Origin: Mycobacterium attenuatum
Lineage (GTDB): Bacteria; Actinomycetota; Actinomycetes; Mycobacteriales; Mycobacteriaceae
Length of the DNA stretch: 52,108 nucleotides
Reading direction: 5' to 3'
Assembly: GCF_900566085.1 (NCBI RefSeq)
Contig: NZ_UPHT01000089.1
Coordinates: 1 to 52,108, forward strand
In this document: in pieces, positions 45,540-52,108 of the stretch
Numbering within the stretch: position 1 is the stretch's first letter
How the letters are laid out: every line of letters begins with the position of its first letter
The notes under the pieces: model-generated
What the model saw: the letters and a program-made list of their open reading frames with translations, nothing else
What the model was told of the DNA's origin: nothing
Databases searched by the model: none
Position numbers and translations under genes: made by a program

Positions 45540-46436
45540 TCAACCGGCTGGCCGACGACGCTGCGTCAGCGCCGCGCCGAGTAATACCAGCGCCGCGCCC
45601 CCGAGCAGACTCCATCCAACCGGCTCGTGCAGAAATATGGCGCCCACGGTAACAGCGACTACCGGGATCAGATACGTCACGGTGGAAGCAGCCGTGGCGC
45701 CGGCATCACGAATGATGCTGTGCTGCAAGACATACGCAAGTCCCGTGCCCAGGACACCAAGAGCCAGAACGGCAGCGAGGGTGGTAGTGCCCATTGTGGG
45801 AATCCGCGGCGCCGTGGCCAGGCAAAGCAATATCAATTGCGCACTGGCGAGGCTGAGCTGACCGGCAGTGAGCACCAAGGGCGAATAACCGGTGTGCCGG
45901 AGGAAATGGCGGACGTACACCCATCCGAACCCCTGACAGGCCGCTGCCGCGACTGCCACCAACACACCGCCAGTGTCGGCATGGACACCGTCCCACACCC
46001 GCAGAACCACCGCCACACCGGTTAGACCGATGAGGATCCCCACTACGGTATGTACCGTCGCACGCTCGTCATGCAGAACGGTAAACGCAAATAACACGGT
46101 GAATAGCGCTGACGTCCCGTTTGCCACTCCGGCCACTGCTGAAGACACGTGCCGCTCAGCGTAGCCGTACAGCGAAAACGGCGCGGTGTTGAGGAAAAGG
46201 GCGGCTACGAAAAGGTGCATCCACAATCGCTGTGTGTGCGGTAGCGCTAGGCGCCTCACCGCAACACCAGGAGCTACCGCAAGAGCCCCTAGCAGGCAGC
46301 GACCAAGGGTGATCTCGGCCGGCGACAAATCCGCCAAAGCAACTTTGATGAACAAGAAACTGCAACCCCAGATGATGGCCAGCAACCCAAGTTTGAACTG
46401 CCAAACCAACAATCGGCCGCCAAGGCCCGCTAACAT
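45540..46436 (-). CDS. EamA/DMT-superfamily transporter
   Basis: 298 residues from ATG 46436 (MLAGLGGRLLVWQFKLG) and 10 transmembrane helices in two EamA halves. Half one has LLAIIWGCSFLFIKVALADL and RLWMHLFVAALFLNTAPFSL; half two has GFGWVYVRHFLRHTGYSPLV and TYLIPVVAVTVGAIFLHEPV, the latter with the family's Pro-x-x-x-hydrophobic-E motif. It is an exporter of metabolites, probably amino acids; the substrate is unknown. Between it and tpx, 45296-45539, a protein-like minus frame (TAGDRPARRLIDLMDAPATP, ending at 45442) is all that I can see. It is divergent from pcaL. Confidence 0.86.
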   Translation of the reverse strand: MLAGLGGRLLVWQFKLGLLAIIWGCSFLFIKVALADLSPAEITLGRCLLGALAVAPGVAVRRLALPHTQRLWMHLFVAALFLNTAPFSLYGYAERHVSSAVAGVANGTSALFTVLFAFTVLHDERATVHTVVGILIGLTGVAVVLRVWDGVHADTGGVLVAVAAAACQGFGWVYVRHFLRHTGYSPLVLTAGQLSLASAQLILLCLATAPRIPTMGTTTLAAVLALGVLGTGLAYVLQHSIIRDAGATAASTVTYLIPVVAVTVGAIFLHEPVGWSLLGGAALVLLGAALTQRRRPAG

Positions 46437-46569
46437 ACCCTGCGTCACACGCCTAGCATCCCCGCGCGGATACCCCGAAACAAGCGAATTCAATGCCTGG
46501 CGCCGACGACTTTGGGAAAATCAGCTCGCTCGACAGCCAGTTTCGACATGTGAACGTCAAGGAGGCGAC

Positions 46570-47733
46570 ATGGCGGTCCCACGCCTGATCGCAACGGATT
46601 TCGGCGGTCCCCACGACGCGGACGTGCTACTTCTCGGGCCATCGCTGGGCACGACGGCGAACGCTCTGTGGGCGGACGCAGCCGAACGGCTCGCCGACTA
46701 CGTGCACGTCGTGGGCTGGGACCTGCCCGGCCATGGCGACAGCCCCACCGCCACATCACCGTTCACCATCGCCGAGCTGGCGCAGGCGGTGTTGATGTTG
46801 GCCGACGAGATCGCCGGTGCACGCACCTTTCACTACGCCGGGGTTTCCATCGGCGGGGCGGTCGGGCTTCAATTACTCCTCGATGCGGCGGACCGGCTGA
46901 CTTCCGCGACATTGCTGTGCACCGGCTCAACGATCGGCATCGCCGAAGAGTGGAAGGCCCGCGCGGCGCGGGTTCGGGAAGAGGGCATCAGCGCGCTCGC
47001 AGAAGATGCGCCTAAGCGCTGGTGCTCCGCCGGGTTTCGCGACCGTCGACCGGCCGTTGTCGCACGATTGCTCGGCGACCTCGGCGTGACCGACGCCGAA
47101 TCTTATGCTCTGGCATGCGAAGCGCTGGCAGACTTCGATGTCGCCGGCCGGCTGACTCGCATCACCACCCCGGTGCTGGCGATCGCAGGCGCCCAAGACT
47201 GGGTAACGCCCCCGGAATCTTTGCGCCAGATTGCCTCCGGGGTCAGTGACGGCCGGGTGGTGGTCCTCGATGAAATTAGCCACCTAGCCCCCGTCGAAGC
47301 ACCCGAGCACGTCGCGGACCTGATACTCAGCCGCATCAGCACCCGGGACAACGTCTACGAGGCAGGCATTGCGGTACGGCGAGAAGTCCTCGGCGATGCA
47401 CATGTTGACCGCATCATCGCCGAGAAGACGGACTTCACGTCCGACTTCGAGGACATGATCACCCGCTACGCGTGGGGCAGCGTGTGGACCCGCCCCGGGC
47501 TAGACAGGCGCAGCCGATCGATGATCACGTTGAGCGCGTTGGTAGCGTGCGGCCACCCCGACTATCTGCCCATGCATCTTCGGGCCGCACGACGAAATGG
47601 CCTCAGCAATGACGAGATCAAGGAGCTGTTGATGCACCTGGCGATCTACGTCGGTGTACCGGAGGTCAATTATGCTTTCCGGATCGCCAAAGCGGTGCTC
47701 GCCAACTATGACGAAGAAGAAGCCACGCGATGA
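46570..47733 (+). CDS. pcaL: PcaL-type fusion: 3-oxoadipate enol-lactonase (PcaD) plus 4-carboxymuconolactone decarboxylase (PcaC)
   Basis: 387 residues. Residues 1-255 are an alpha/beta hydrolase: the nucleophile elbow is AGVSIGGAVGL (GxSxG), the acid is in AIAGAQDWVTPP, and the His in ISHLAPVEAPEH, so the triad is complete. Residues about 265-385 are a carboxymuconolactone decarboxylase: WGSVWTRPGLDRRSRSMITL, HLRAARRNGLSNDEIKELLM and IYVGVPEVNYAFRIAKAVLA. This order is the actinobacterial PcaL fusion of the beta-ketoadipate pathway, which turns 4-carboxymuconolactone into 3-oxoadipate. AAGGAGG lies 4 bases before ATG 46570. The other pathway genes (pcaGH, pcaB, pcaIJ, pcaF) are not in the window. 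Confidence 0.9.
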   Translation: MAVPRLIATDFGGPHDADVLLLGPSLGTTANALWADAAERLADYVHVVGWDLPGHGDSPTATSPFTIAELAQAVLMLADEIAGARTFHYAGVSIGGAVGLQLLLDAADRLTSATLLCTGSTIGIAEEWKARAARVREEGISALAEDAPKRWCSAGFRDRRPAVVARLLGDLGVTDAESYALACEALADFDVAGRLTRITTPVLAIAGAQDWVTPPESLRQIASGVSDGRVVVLDEISHLAPVEAPEHVADLILSRISTRDNVYEAGIAVRREVLGDAHVDRIIAEKTDFTSDFEDMITRYAWGSVWTRPGLDRRSRSMITLSALVACGHPDYLPMHLRAARRNGLSNDEIKELLMHLAIYVGVPEVNYAFRIAKAVLANYDEEEATR

Positions 47734-48053
47734 CGCAGCGCAATTTTCGACCGTCGCCGATAGCCGACTGTACGCGGCCGAAGCTGCTTCCCATGAGCCG
47801 TCGATGTTGTCAAATACGCCGGTGCCAGGTGTTGAGTTCAACCTTTGCTAGTCCATTTCCCAGCTTGCGAGTTTTCTCCCGGCGACGTACTATGCATGAG
47901 TCAATATTGCAGACGCTGATAGCCCAATGATCCGCCAGAAATTATTAGTGGCGACAGTGCAAGTTGATCATCGATTCCCGGCAGGCCAAGAATGCGCCCA
48001 ATATATCGAGTCCCGGCGGACTTAGTGCATTGGGCCGGGGCAGGAGTGAAGAC
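47734..48053. other. Intergenic stretch between pcaL and the chorismate lyase gene
   Basis: About 320 bases, poorer in GC towards 47950. A 66-residue frame (47730-47930) overlapping the pcaL stop and a frame ending 47851 (AAQFSTVADSRLYAAEAASH) have no recognisable relatives and no good ribosome-binding site; I call neither. Just upstream of 48054 lies AGGAG, the chorismate lyase ribosome-binding site. Confidence 0.45.
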
Positions 48054-48611
48054 ATGACGCGAACCATGTTGTCCGACATAGACATACGAGAGCTCGACCG
48101 CGACCTGCAAATCCTTCTCGCGACGAACGGTACCCTTACCAGGATCCTCAAGATCATCGCGGATGATGAGATCGTCGTGGAGATCATCAATCAACAGATT
48201 CATCCCACCGCGCCCGAAATACCTGACTTGGAGCGCCTACCCGATAGCCGGATTTTGCAACGCCAAACAATACTCAAAGGCCTTAGTTCCGGCGAAGAAT
48301 TTATAGCCGCAGAAGCTTTGATCGCAATGGATCTGCTGCCGACGGCGATTCTGCGGAAACTGACGGAAACAGACCATCCCATTGGGGAGCTGATGGTAGC
48401 CAGTTGTTTGGAGGTGTTCAAGGAGACGGCTGAAATCTGGGAAGGGGAGTTGCCCGATTGGCTGGTCTCGACCTCCGAAAGGACATCACCCGCACACGCC
48501 ATTGCGCGGCGGTATCATATGATCGTAGACGGCCAATCTGTTATTGTTCTTACCGAGCACTTTCTGCCCGGCATTTTTCGCGGCCGCACTATGCAGAACT
48601 GGGCAAGCTAA
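48054..48611 (+). CDS. Chorismate pyruvate-lyase (4-hydroxybenzoate synthase), Rv2949c type
   Basis: 185 residues from ATG 48054, with AGGAG 8 bases upstream. It follows Rv2949c closely through the protein: LDRDLQILLATNGTLTRILK, IADDEIVVEIINQQIH, RILQRQTILKGLSSGEEFIA, AAEALIAMDLLPTAILRKLT, IGELMVASCLEVFKETAEIW, and VIVLTEHFLPGIF. Rv2949c splits chorismate into pyruvate and 4-hydroxybenzoate for phenolic glycolipids; Arg in LQRQ, the Glu of IGELM and the Glu in LTEHF fit the family's active-site pattern. Unlike Rv2949c, it lies next to 4-hydroxybenzoate hydroxylase (pobA). Its lower GC suggests a separate origin or transfer. Confidence 0.85.
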   Translation: MTRTMLSDIDIRELDRDLQILLATNGTLTRILKIIADDEIVVEIINQQIHPTAPEIPDLERLPDSRILQRQTILKGLSSGEEFIAAEALIAMDLLPTAILRKLTETDHPIGELMVASCLEVFKETAEIWEGELPDWLVSTSERTSPAHAIARRYHMIVDGQSVIVLTEHFLPGIFRGRTMQNWAS

Positions 48612-48896
48612 CGCAACACCAGGTGCGAAGCAACAGCCGTCCCAGGTGGCCGCTGCCCTGAAACCACTTGCGCCAGTGCACCACTGAGACGGCAAAGAAT
48701 GCGCCACATCTTTCCCCGATCTGCCTGAGCCACGAGGGAACGCTCGACGACGCGATATGCGCAATTCCCCTCATGCCGAAGCGCCTGCTGATGACCATCC
48801 GAATGGTCAGTTGCCCTGCTGCTCGCCGACGCGTCAAGGCCGAGACCGGCAGCCCCGTTCTTTTGTGAGCGGCCCACGGTGTTGTTCACTTGGGCC

Positions 48897-50081
48897 GTGC
48901 GCACCCAGGTCGCAATCGTTGGAGCCGGTCCAGCCGGCATGCTGCTGTCACACCTGTTGGCCGCCGAAGGCGTGGACTCGGTGGTCCTCGAAGCCCGTTC
49001 CCAGGACTACGTCTTAGGGCGCATCCGCGCCGGCATCCTGGACCACTGCTCCGTCCAGCTCCTCCAGTCGGTGGGGCTGGGCCGGCGGCTGACCGAAGAC
49101 GGAATCGAGCATCGCGGAATATATCTGCAGTGCGAAGGCGAACGCCAACGTCTTGACTTCGTCGACCTGGTTGGTCGCAGCGTGTGGGTGTACGGACAAA
49201 CCGAACTCCAACGCGACCTGATTGCCGCCCGCGAGGCCGCGGGTCAAAGCATTTTCTATGAGGTTGCCGACGCTGCCTTGTACGACATCGACACCGAGCG
49301 GCCGTATCTGACGTTCATCGACGGCGACGGGTTACCGCACCGGCTTGACACCGATGCGATCGTCGGATGCGACGGCTCGCTTGGACCCAGCCGCGCGTCC
49401 GTACCCGAAGGCGCCAAACAGGTTTGGGAACGCACTTACCCCTATTCGTGGTTGTCAGTCCTGGCCGACGTCGCACCGTCAACCGACGAACTGATCTATG
49501 CGTGGCACCCCGACGGCTTCGCGTTGCACTCCATGCGCTCCAGCACGGTGAGCCGGTTGTATCTGCAAGTTCCCAACCACGACACCCTCGCTTCCTGGAC
49601 TTTTCAACGCATCTGGGATGCCCTCGCACGCCGACTCGGTGACGGCATCGAGGGCTGGTCGCTTCGCCGGGGCCCGATTGCGGAACGCAGCGTCCTGGCG
49701 ATGCGAAGCTATGTGCAGGCCCCAATGCGGTACGGCCGGTTGTTCCTGGCGGGCGACGCCGCGCACATCCTTCCGCCGACCGGTGCCAAAGGACTGAACC
49801 TGGCCATCGCCGACGTCGCGTTGCTCGCTCCCGCCCTAAGCGCGTTGGTTAGACGGAACAAGGCAGAACTGGCCGACGCCTACTCCGCGGCCGCGCTGCG
49901 CAGGGTCTGGCGATACACCCACTTCTCATGGTGGATGACCACCATGTTGCACGCCACCGGAGACCCGTTCGACGCGCAGTTGCAACGGTCTCAGCTGCAC
50001 TGGCTGTACTCGAGCGACGCCGCCGCAATGGGGCTGGCAGAGACCTACACCGGCCCGCCGTTGGCAGTGAGTGATCTGTAG
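48897..50081 (+). CDS. pobA: 4-Hydroxybenzoate 3-monooxygenase (PobA)
   Basis: 394 residues from GTG 48897 (VRTQVAIVGAGPAGMLLSHL), exactly the length of the classical PobA; GTG 48879 would add six residues. The FAD dinucleotide motif is GAGPAG, the middle substrate region has GCDGSLGPSR and VSRLYLQV, and the second FAD motif is LFLAGDAAHILPPTGAKGLNLAIADVALL (shown in part: GDAAHILPPTGAKGLNLAIA). The C-terminal LHWLYSSDAAAMGLAETYTG carries the Tyr-rich segment of the active site. It hydroxylates 4-hydroxybenzoate to protocatechuate using NAD(P)H and oxygen. The chorismate lyase gene lies 285 bases upstream on the same strand and produces its substrate. Confidence 0.93.
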   Translation: MRTQVAIVGAGPAGMLLSHLLAAEGVDSVVLEARSQDYVLGRIRAGILDHCSVQLLQSVGLGRRLTEDGIEHRGIYLQCEGERQRLDFVDLVGRSVWVYGQTELQRDLIAAREAAGQSIFYEVADAALYDIDTERPYLTFIDGDGLPHRLDTDAIVGCDGSLGPSRASVPEGAKQVWERTYPYSWLSVLADVAPSTDELIYAWHPDGFALHSMRSSTVSRLYLQVPNHDTLASWTFQRIWDALARRLGDGIEGWSLRRGPIAERSVLAMRSYVQAPMRYGRLFLAGDAAHILPPTGAKGLNLAIADVALLAPALSALVRRNKAELADAYSAAALRRVWRYTHFSWWMTTMLHATGDPFDAQLQRSQLHWLYSSDAAAMGLAETYTGPPLAVSDL

Positions 50082-50171
50082 TGGTCGCGAGTCGCACCCA
50101 GCGACGGGCCGCGCGTCGGCTGCGGAGTCACGAGCCACCCTCGCTGAACCCCGCCCCTGCGGCGTCAGTAC

Positions 50172-50588
50172 TCAGTGAAGGCCACCGTGATCCGTGGGTC
50201 CGGTGGCGCGCGGGTCGATGAGGTCACGAAAACGTTCCGCCGGGTAGACGGAAGCACCTAACCGCCGGACCCGGTCGGTCAACGCCTTGTCCGATGTCAC
50301 GACTGCAATCGCATCCGGTCGGGCGTCGGCTTGCACCAACCGCACGATCTCGTCGTCAGCCGAGTTGGCGGCCGCTTTGGGCGCATACGCCACCTCGACC
50401 GCCGACGACCGGATAGGCCTGGATGGCGGCCTCTCGAATACCACGGTCACCGCGTTAGCGTGCGCGTCCTGCTCATCAACCCACCGATCCAGCCTGCCCA
50501 CCAGCGCGACCATGGCGCCGTGACGGTCCCTCCACCACCCGTCGGGACGACTCCCGATCACGTTCATGCCGTCGACGATCCAGCGCAC
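50172..50588 (-). CDS. NYN-domain (YacP-like) putative RNA-binding/nuclease protein
   Basis: 138 residues from GTG 50588. The PIN/NYN fold is shown by the N-terminal Asp in RWIVDGMNVIGSRPDGWW, the middle acidic pair in NSADDEIVRLVQ and the third site in VVTSDKALTDRVRRLGA, giving the expected acidic active site of a metal-dependent RNase. The YacP-like branch is widespread in bacteria and thought to act on RNA. It is convergent with pobA and followed upstream, on the same strand, by the small conserved gene, with 26 bases between them. Confidence 0.85.
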   Translation of the reverse strand: MRWIVDGMNVIGSRPDGWWRDRHGAMVALVGRLDRWVDEQDAHANAVTVVFERPPSRPIRSSAVEVAYAPKAAANSADDEIVRLVQADARPDAIAVVTSDKALTDRVRRLGASVYPAERFRDLIDPRATGPTDHGGLH

Positions 50589-50614
50589 ACCTCACCGTAC
50601 GACGAAGATCCGGG

Positions 50615-50890
50615 TTAGAACCACCAGCGTTTGCGCCGGTTGATCTCCTTACGGAACTTCTCCACGTGCTGCTCAGCGGCGGCCGCTTCCAGCGACCCGA
50701 GAGCGTTGACCACCTCCAGGTGCGAAAGGATGAGCAGGCCATTCAACTGCTTGAGCCGTTCCGGATTATTCGCCAGCGACTCCTGGTCATCGATATAGAT
50801 GAGCAAAAAGTCGCGCAGCGCCTGGCTGCCGGTCATTTGCTCCGGGACTTTCATCCCCCGCAAGATGGTGGCCATGTCCGGGTTGGTCAC
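50615..50890 (-). CDS. Small conserved protein of unknown function
   Basis: 91 residues from GTG 50890 (VTNPDMATILRGMKVPEQMT); the upstream frame to 50986 lacks protein character. The chain is mostly helical with a run SQALRDFLLIYIDDQESLAN, LNGLLILSHLEVVNALGSLE and a basic end KEINRRKRWWF. GAGAGGG precedes the GTG. The downstream gene on the same strand, 26 bases away, is the NYN protein, so the two are likely co-transcribed. No family is recognised. Confidence 0.6.
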   Translation of the reverse strand: MTNPDMATILRGMKVPEQMTGSQALRDFLLIYIDDQESLANNPERLKQLNGLLILSHLEVVNALGSLEAAAAEQHVEKFRKEINRRKRWWF

Positions 50891-51072
50891 TACGCCCTCT
50901 CTTTCGCTTGCTGCGCTACCACGGGACAGCGCAAGCGTAGGAGATGGGTGCTCCGGTTCGGCGATGCGATGCGGACACAGCCGCACTTTGGTCTTTTCGC
51001 CATTGCCGAGCAGTCGCCAGGTGCTCGGCTGTGCAAATAGTTAGGGAATAGCTGCTCGACCGACCGGGCCGG

Positions 51073-51717
51073 TCACGCCAAGCGCTCACCGGCTTGCGCT
51101 TGGGCCTGTCCGTCGCGTTCGCCCTCATCCTGATCCGCGGGTGTCGCCGTTGACGCCAGACCTGCCTTGGAGGCGCCGCCTGCCGGTGCGCCGCCACCCA
51201 TGCCGCTGCTCAACGGGGCGGCGCCACTCATTGCCGATGATCCGGCGTTGGCGCCGGTGGAGGCCAGCGGCGAAGATGACGCTTCCATCACCTGCGACAG
51301 TAGCGGCGCGCGCACGGCCGGCTCGGCCGCTGCCTGAACTGCCCCCGTGCCCATGAGCCCCGGACCCGGCGTTGCGCCGGAGCCACCGGTGGCCGAGTGG
51401 GAGATGGCCGCGCCACGGAAGGCCAAGACGTCGGCGGCGCTGTCGTCGGCGTCCCCGTACATCCGGGCAATGCTGGTCAACGCCGCGCCGGTCCGCATCA
51501 GCTCTTCTTGTGCCGCCGTGTTGGACGCCAGCATCGAGGCGGCCTCCTGCGCAAATGCCATCACTGCCTGCGCGGAGACCTCTTCGGCGCCCGCGGGGAT
51601 CAGCCCGGTCAGCACGGTCATCGCCGCAGTGCCGCCCGCGCTTACGCCCTGGCTGCCCAGGTCGACCAACTGCGAACCGATGTCGCCTGCCGACGGGTCG
51701 TGTGACATGGTGTCCAT
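51073..51717 (-). CDS. PE-family protein of the ESX-locus (PE35/PE5) type, with C-terminal extension
   Basis: 214 residues from ATG 51717 (MDTMSHDPSAGDIGSQLVDL). Residues 1-100 are a PE domain most like PE35/PE5 of ESX clusters: VSAGGTAAMTVLTGLIPAGA, EEVSAQAVMAFAQEAASMLA, then the type VII secretion motif YxxxD as Y87-GDA-D91. The residues from about 101 to 214 form an Ala/Gly/Ser/Pro-rich tail (GGSGATPGPGLMGTGAVQAA), which PE35 and PE5 lack. ESX-type PE genes normally stand next to a PPE gene; none is seen downstream. AGGAG lies 10 bases upstream. It is probably a secreted substrate of an ESX system, but which system cannot be told. Confidence 0.85.
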   Translation of the reverse strand: MDTMSHDPSAGDIGSQLVDLGSQGVSAGGTAAMTVLTGLIPAGAEEVSAQAVMAFAQEAASMLASNTAAQEELMRTGAALTSIARMYGDADDSAADVLAFRGAAISHSATGGSGATPGPGLMGTGAVQAAAEPAVRAPLLSQVMEASSSPLASTGANAGSSAMSGAAPLSSGMGGGAPAGGASKAGLASTATPADQDEGERDGQAQAQAGERLA

Positions 51718-52108
51718 TTGCCTGCTGCTCCTATGTATTTGTGCGCGGACTGACCTTGCGTCGTGACCGCCTAACAATTCAACGATCAGCGGGGCCCGTG
51801 GCGCGGCTGCTGCCGCAAACTGTGGTACAGCTGCGCTGCACGATTGGTCAATTCTAAGGCCTTTGGAGCCCCAGCCAGCCACTTTCTTTTCAGGAGGGGT
51901 CAACAGCGGCCCATTAGGCGCGCTTGCCGCAATGTCTCGGGCCAATTGTGACGCAACGCACCGCACTGCGTGCTCACCTCACGCCCGTCATACTTGACAT
52001 AACGAACATCGGGTGTCGACTCGGAGGCGCCCCCGATGTTTTGCAGACAACTTTGGAAGGAAGGGTCCCCTCTCTGTCAACCTTGAGTGAGACACTTCGA
52101 CCCGAAAT
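51718..52108. other. Leader/intergenic stretch upstream of the PE gene
   Basis: About 390 bases. I see no gene. It must hold the PE gene's promoter. A 9-bp inverted repeat (AACATCGGG at 52005-52013 and CCCGATGTT at 52032-52040) with an 18-base loop lies near the edge, just after a TTGACA (51994-51999) that could be a plus-strand -35 element. Confidence 0.4.

Noticed and set aside
46186..46569. 5' extension of the pcaL frame
   Set aside because: It overlaps the divergent transporter gene; AAGGAGG before ATG 46570 fixes the start.
47730..47930. 66-residue frame starting in the pcaL stop (ATGA overlap)
   Set aside because: Composition is Arg/Cys-rich, unlike a functional protein, with no ribosome-binding site; the overlap alone does not suffice.
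52005..52040. Stem-loop as a rho-independent terminator
   Set aside because: A 9-bp stem with an 18-base loop and no clear T run; no gene ends just upstream. Left as a structural note.

Overview
The window is high-GC actinobacterial DNA from a slow-growing Mycobacterium related to, but distinct from, the M. tuberculosis complex. The evidence is gene content (a PE_PGRS tail, an ESX-type PE protein, PE and PPE remnants, an FAAL-type fadD, DUF732) and a gene order that I recognise as the H37Rv stretch Rv1901-Rv1932: cinA, nanT, Rv1903, Rv1904, aao, Rv1906c, lppC-like, fadB5, Rv1913, aceA, Rv1919c, Rv1920, Rv1922, lipD, Rv1924c, fadD31, Rv1927, Rv1928c, Rv1930c, Rv1931c, tpx. These locus names come from memory of family and order, not from a search.

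Layout. 0-9.5 kb: 3' part of a PE_PGRS gene, then the cinA/nanT/amidohydrolase/aao block. 9.7-13.8 kb: a block where katG-furA would sit in H37Rv. It holds two tiny membrane proteins, a frameshifted SRPBCC gene, a nitroreductase stump, an unidentified gene stump, a nitronate monooxygenase, a DUF732 protein behind a copper-type operator, and a decayed PE gene. 13.8-25.8 kb: conserved backbone with an unsplit aceA, a PPE 3' remnant beside it, a repeat-bearing lipoprotein, an LLM flavoenzyme, an acyltransferase and two serine hydrolases. 25.8-31.3 kb: an accessory minus-strand block (large TULIP-like protein, small leader-like partner, kinase-like phosphotransferase, short-chain fatty acid transporter). 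31.4-37.4 kb: fadD31 (FAAL), a sulfatase and a Sap/GAP-family membrane protein, followed by a frameshifted bile-acid/Na+ symporter-type gene. 37.6-46.4 kb: small secreted and enzyme genes, a SnoaL gene broken by a perfect 16-bp tandem duplication, a GC-poor island with one acidic anchored protein, then a DJ-1/GlxA pair, tpx and a DMT transporter. 46.6-50.1 kb: pcaL (fused PcaD-PcaC), a chorismate pyruvate-lyase of the Rv2949c type, and pobA. 50.2-52.1 kb: a NYN-domain protein, a small conserved protein and an orphan ESX-type PE protein.

How the genes fit together. The most distinctive set is chorismate lyase plus PobA plus PcaL: together these could take chorismate to 4-hydroxybenzoate and on to protocatechuate, but the ring-cleavage steps linking protocatechuate to PcaL are not in the window. 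The second is the TULIP-like/leader-like two-gene unit. The third is the FAAL-sulfatase-Sap neighbourhood, which suggests (sulfo)lipid handling. Several genes are visibly decaying (two 1-base frameshifts, one 16-bp duplication, PE, PPE and nitroreductase stumps), marking 10-14 kb, 19.5 kb, 37 kb and 41 kb as sites of rearrangement. No tRNA, rRNA, transposase or CRISPR array was recognised.
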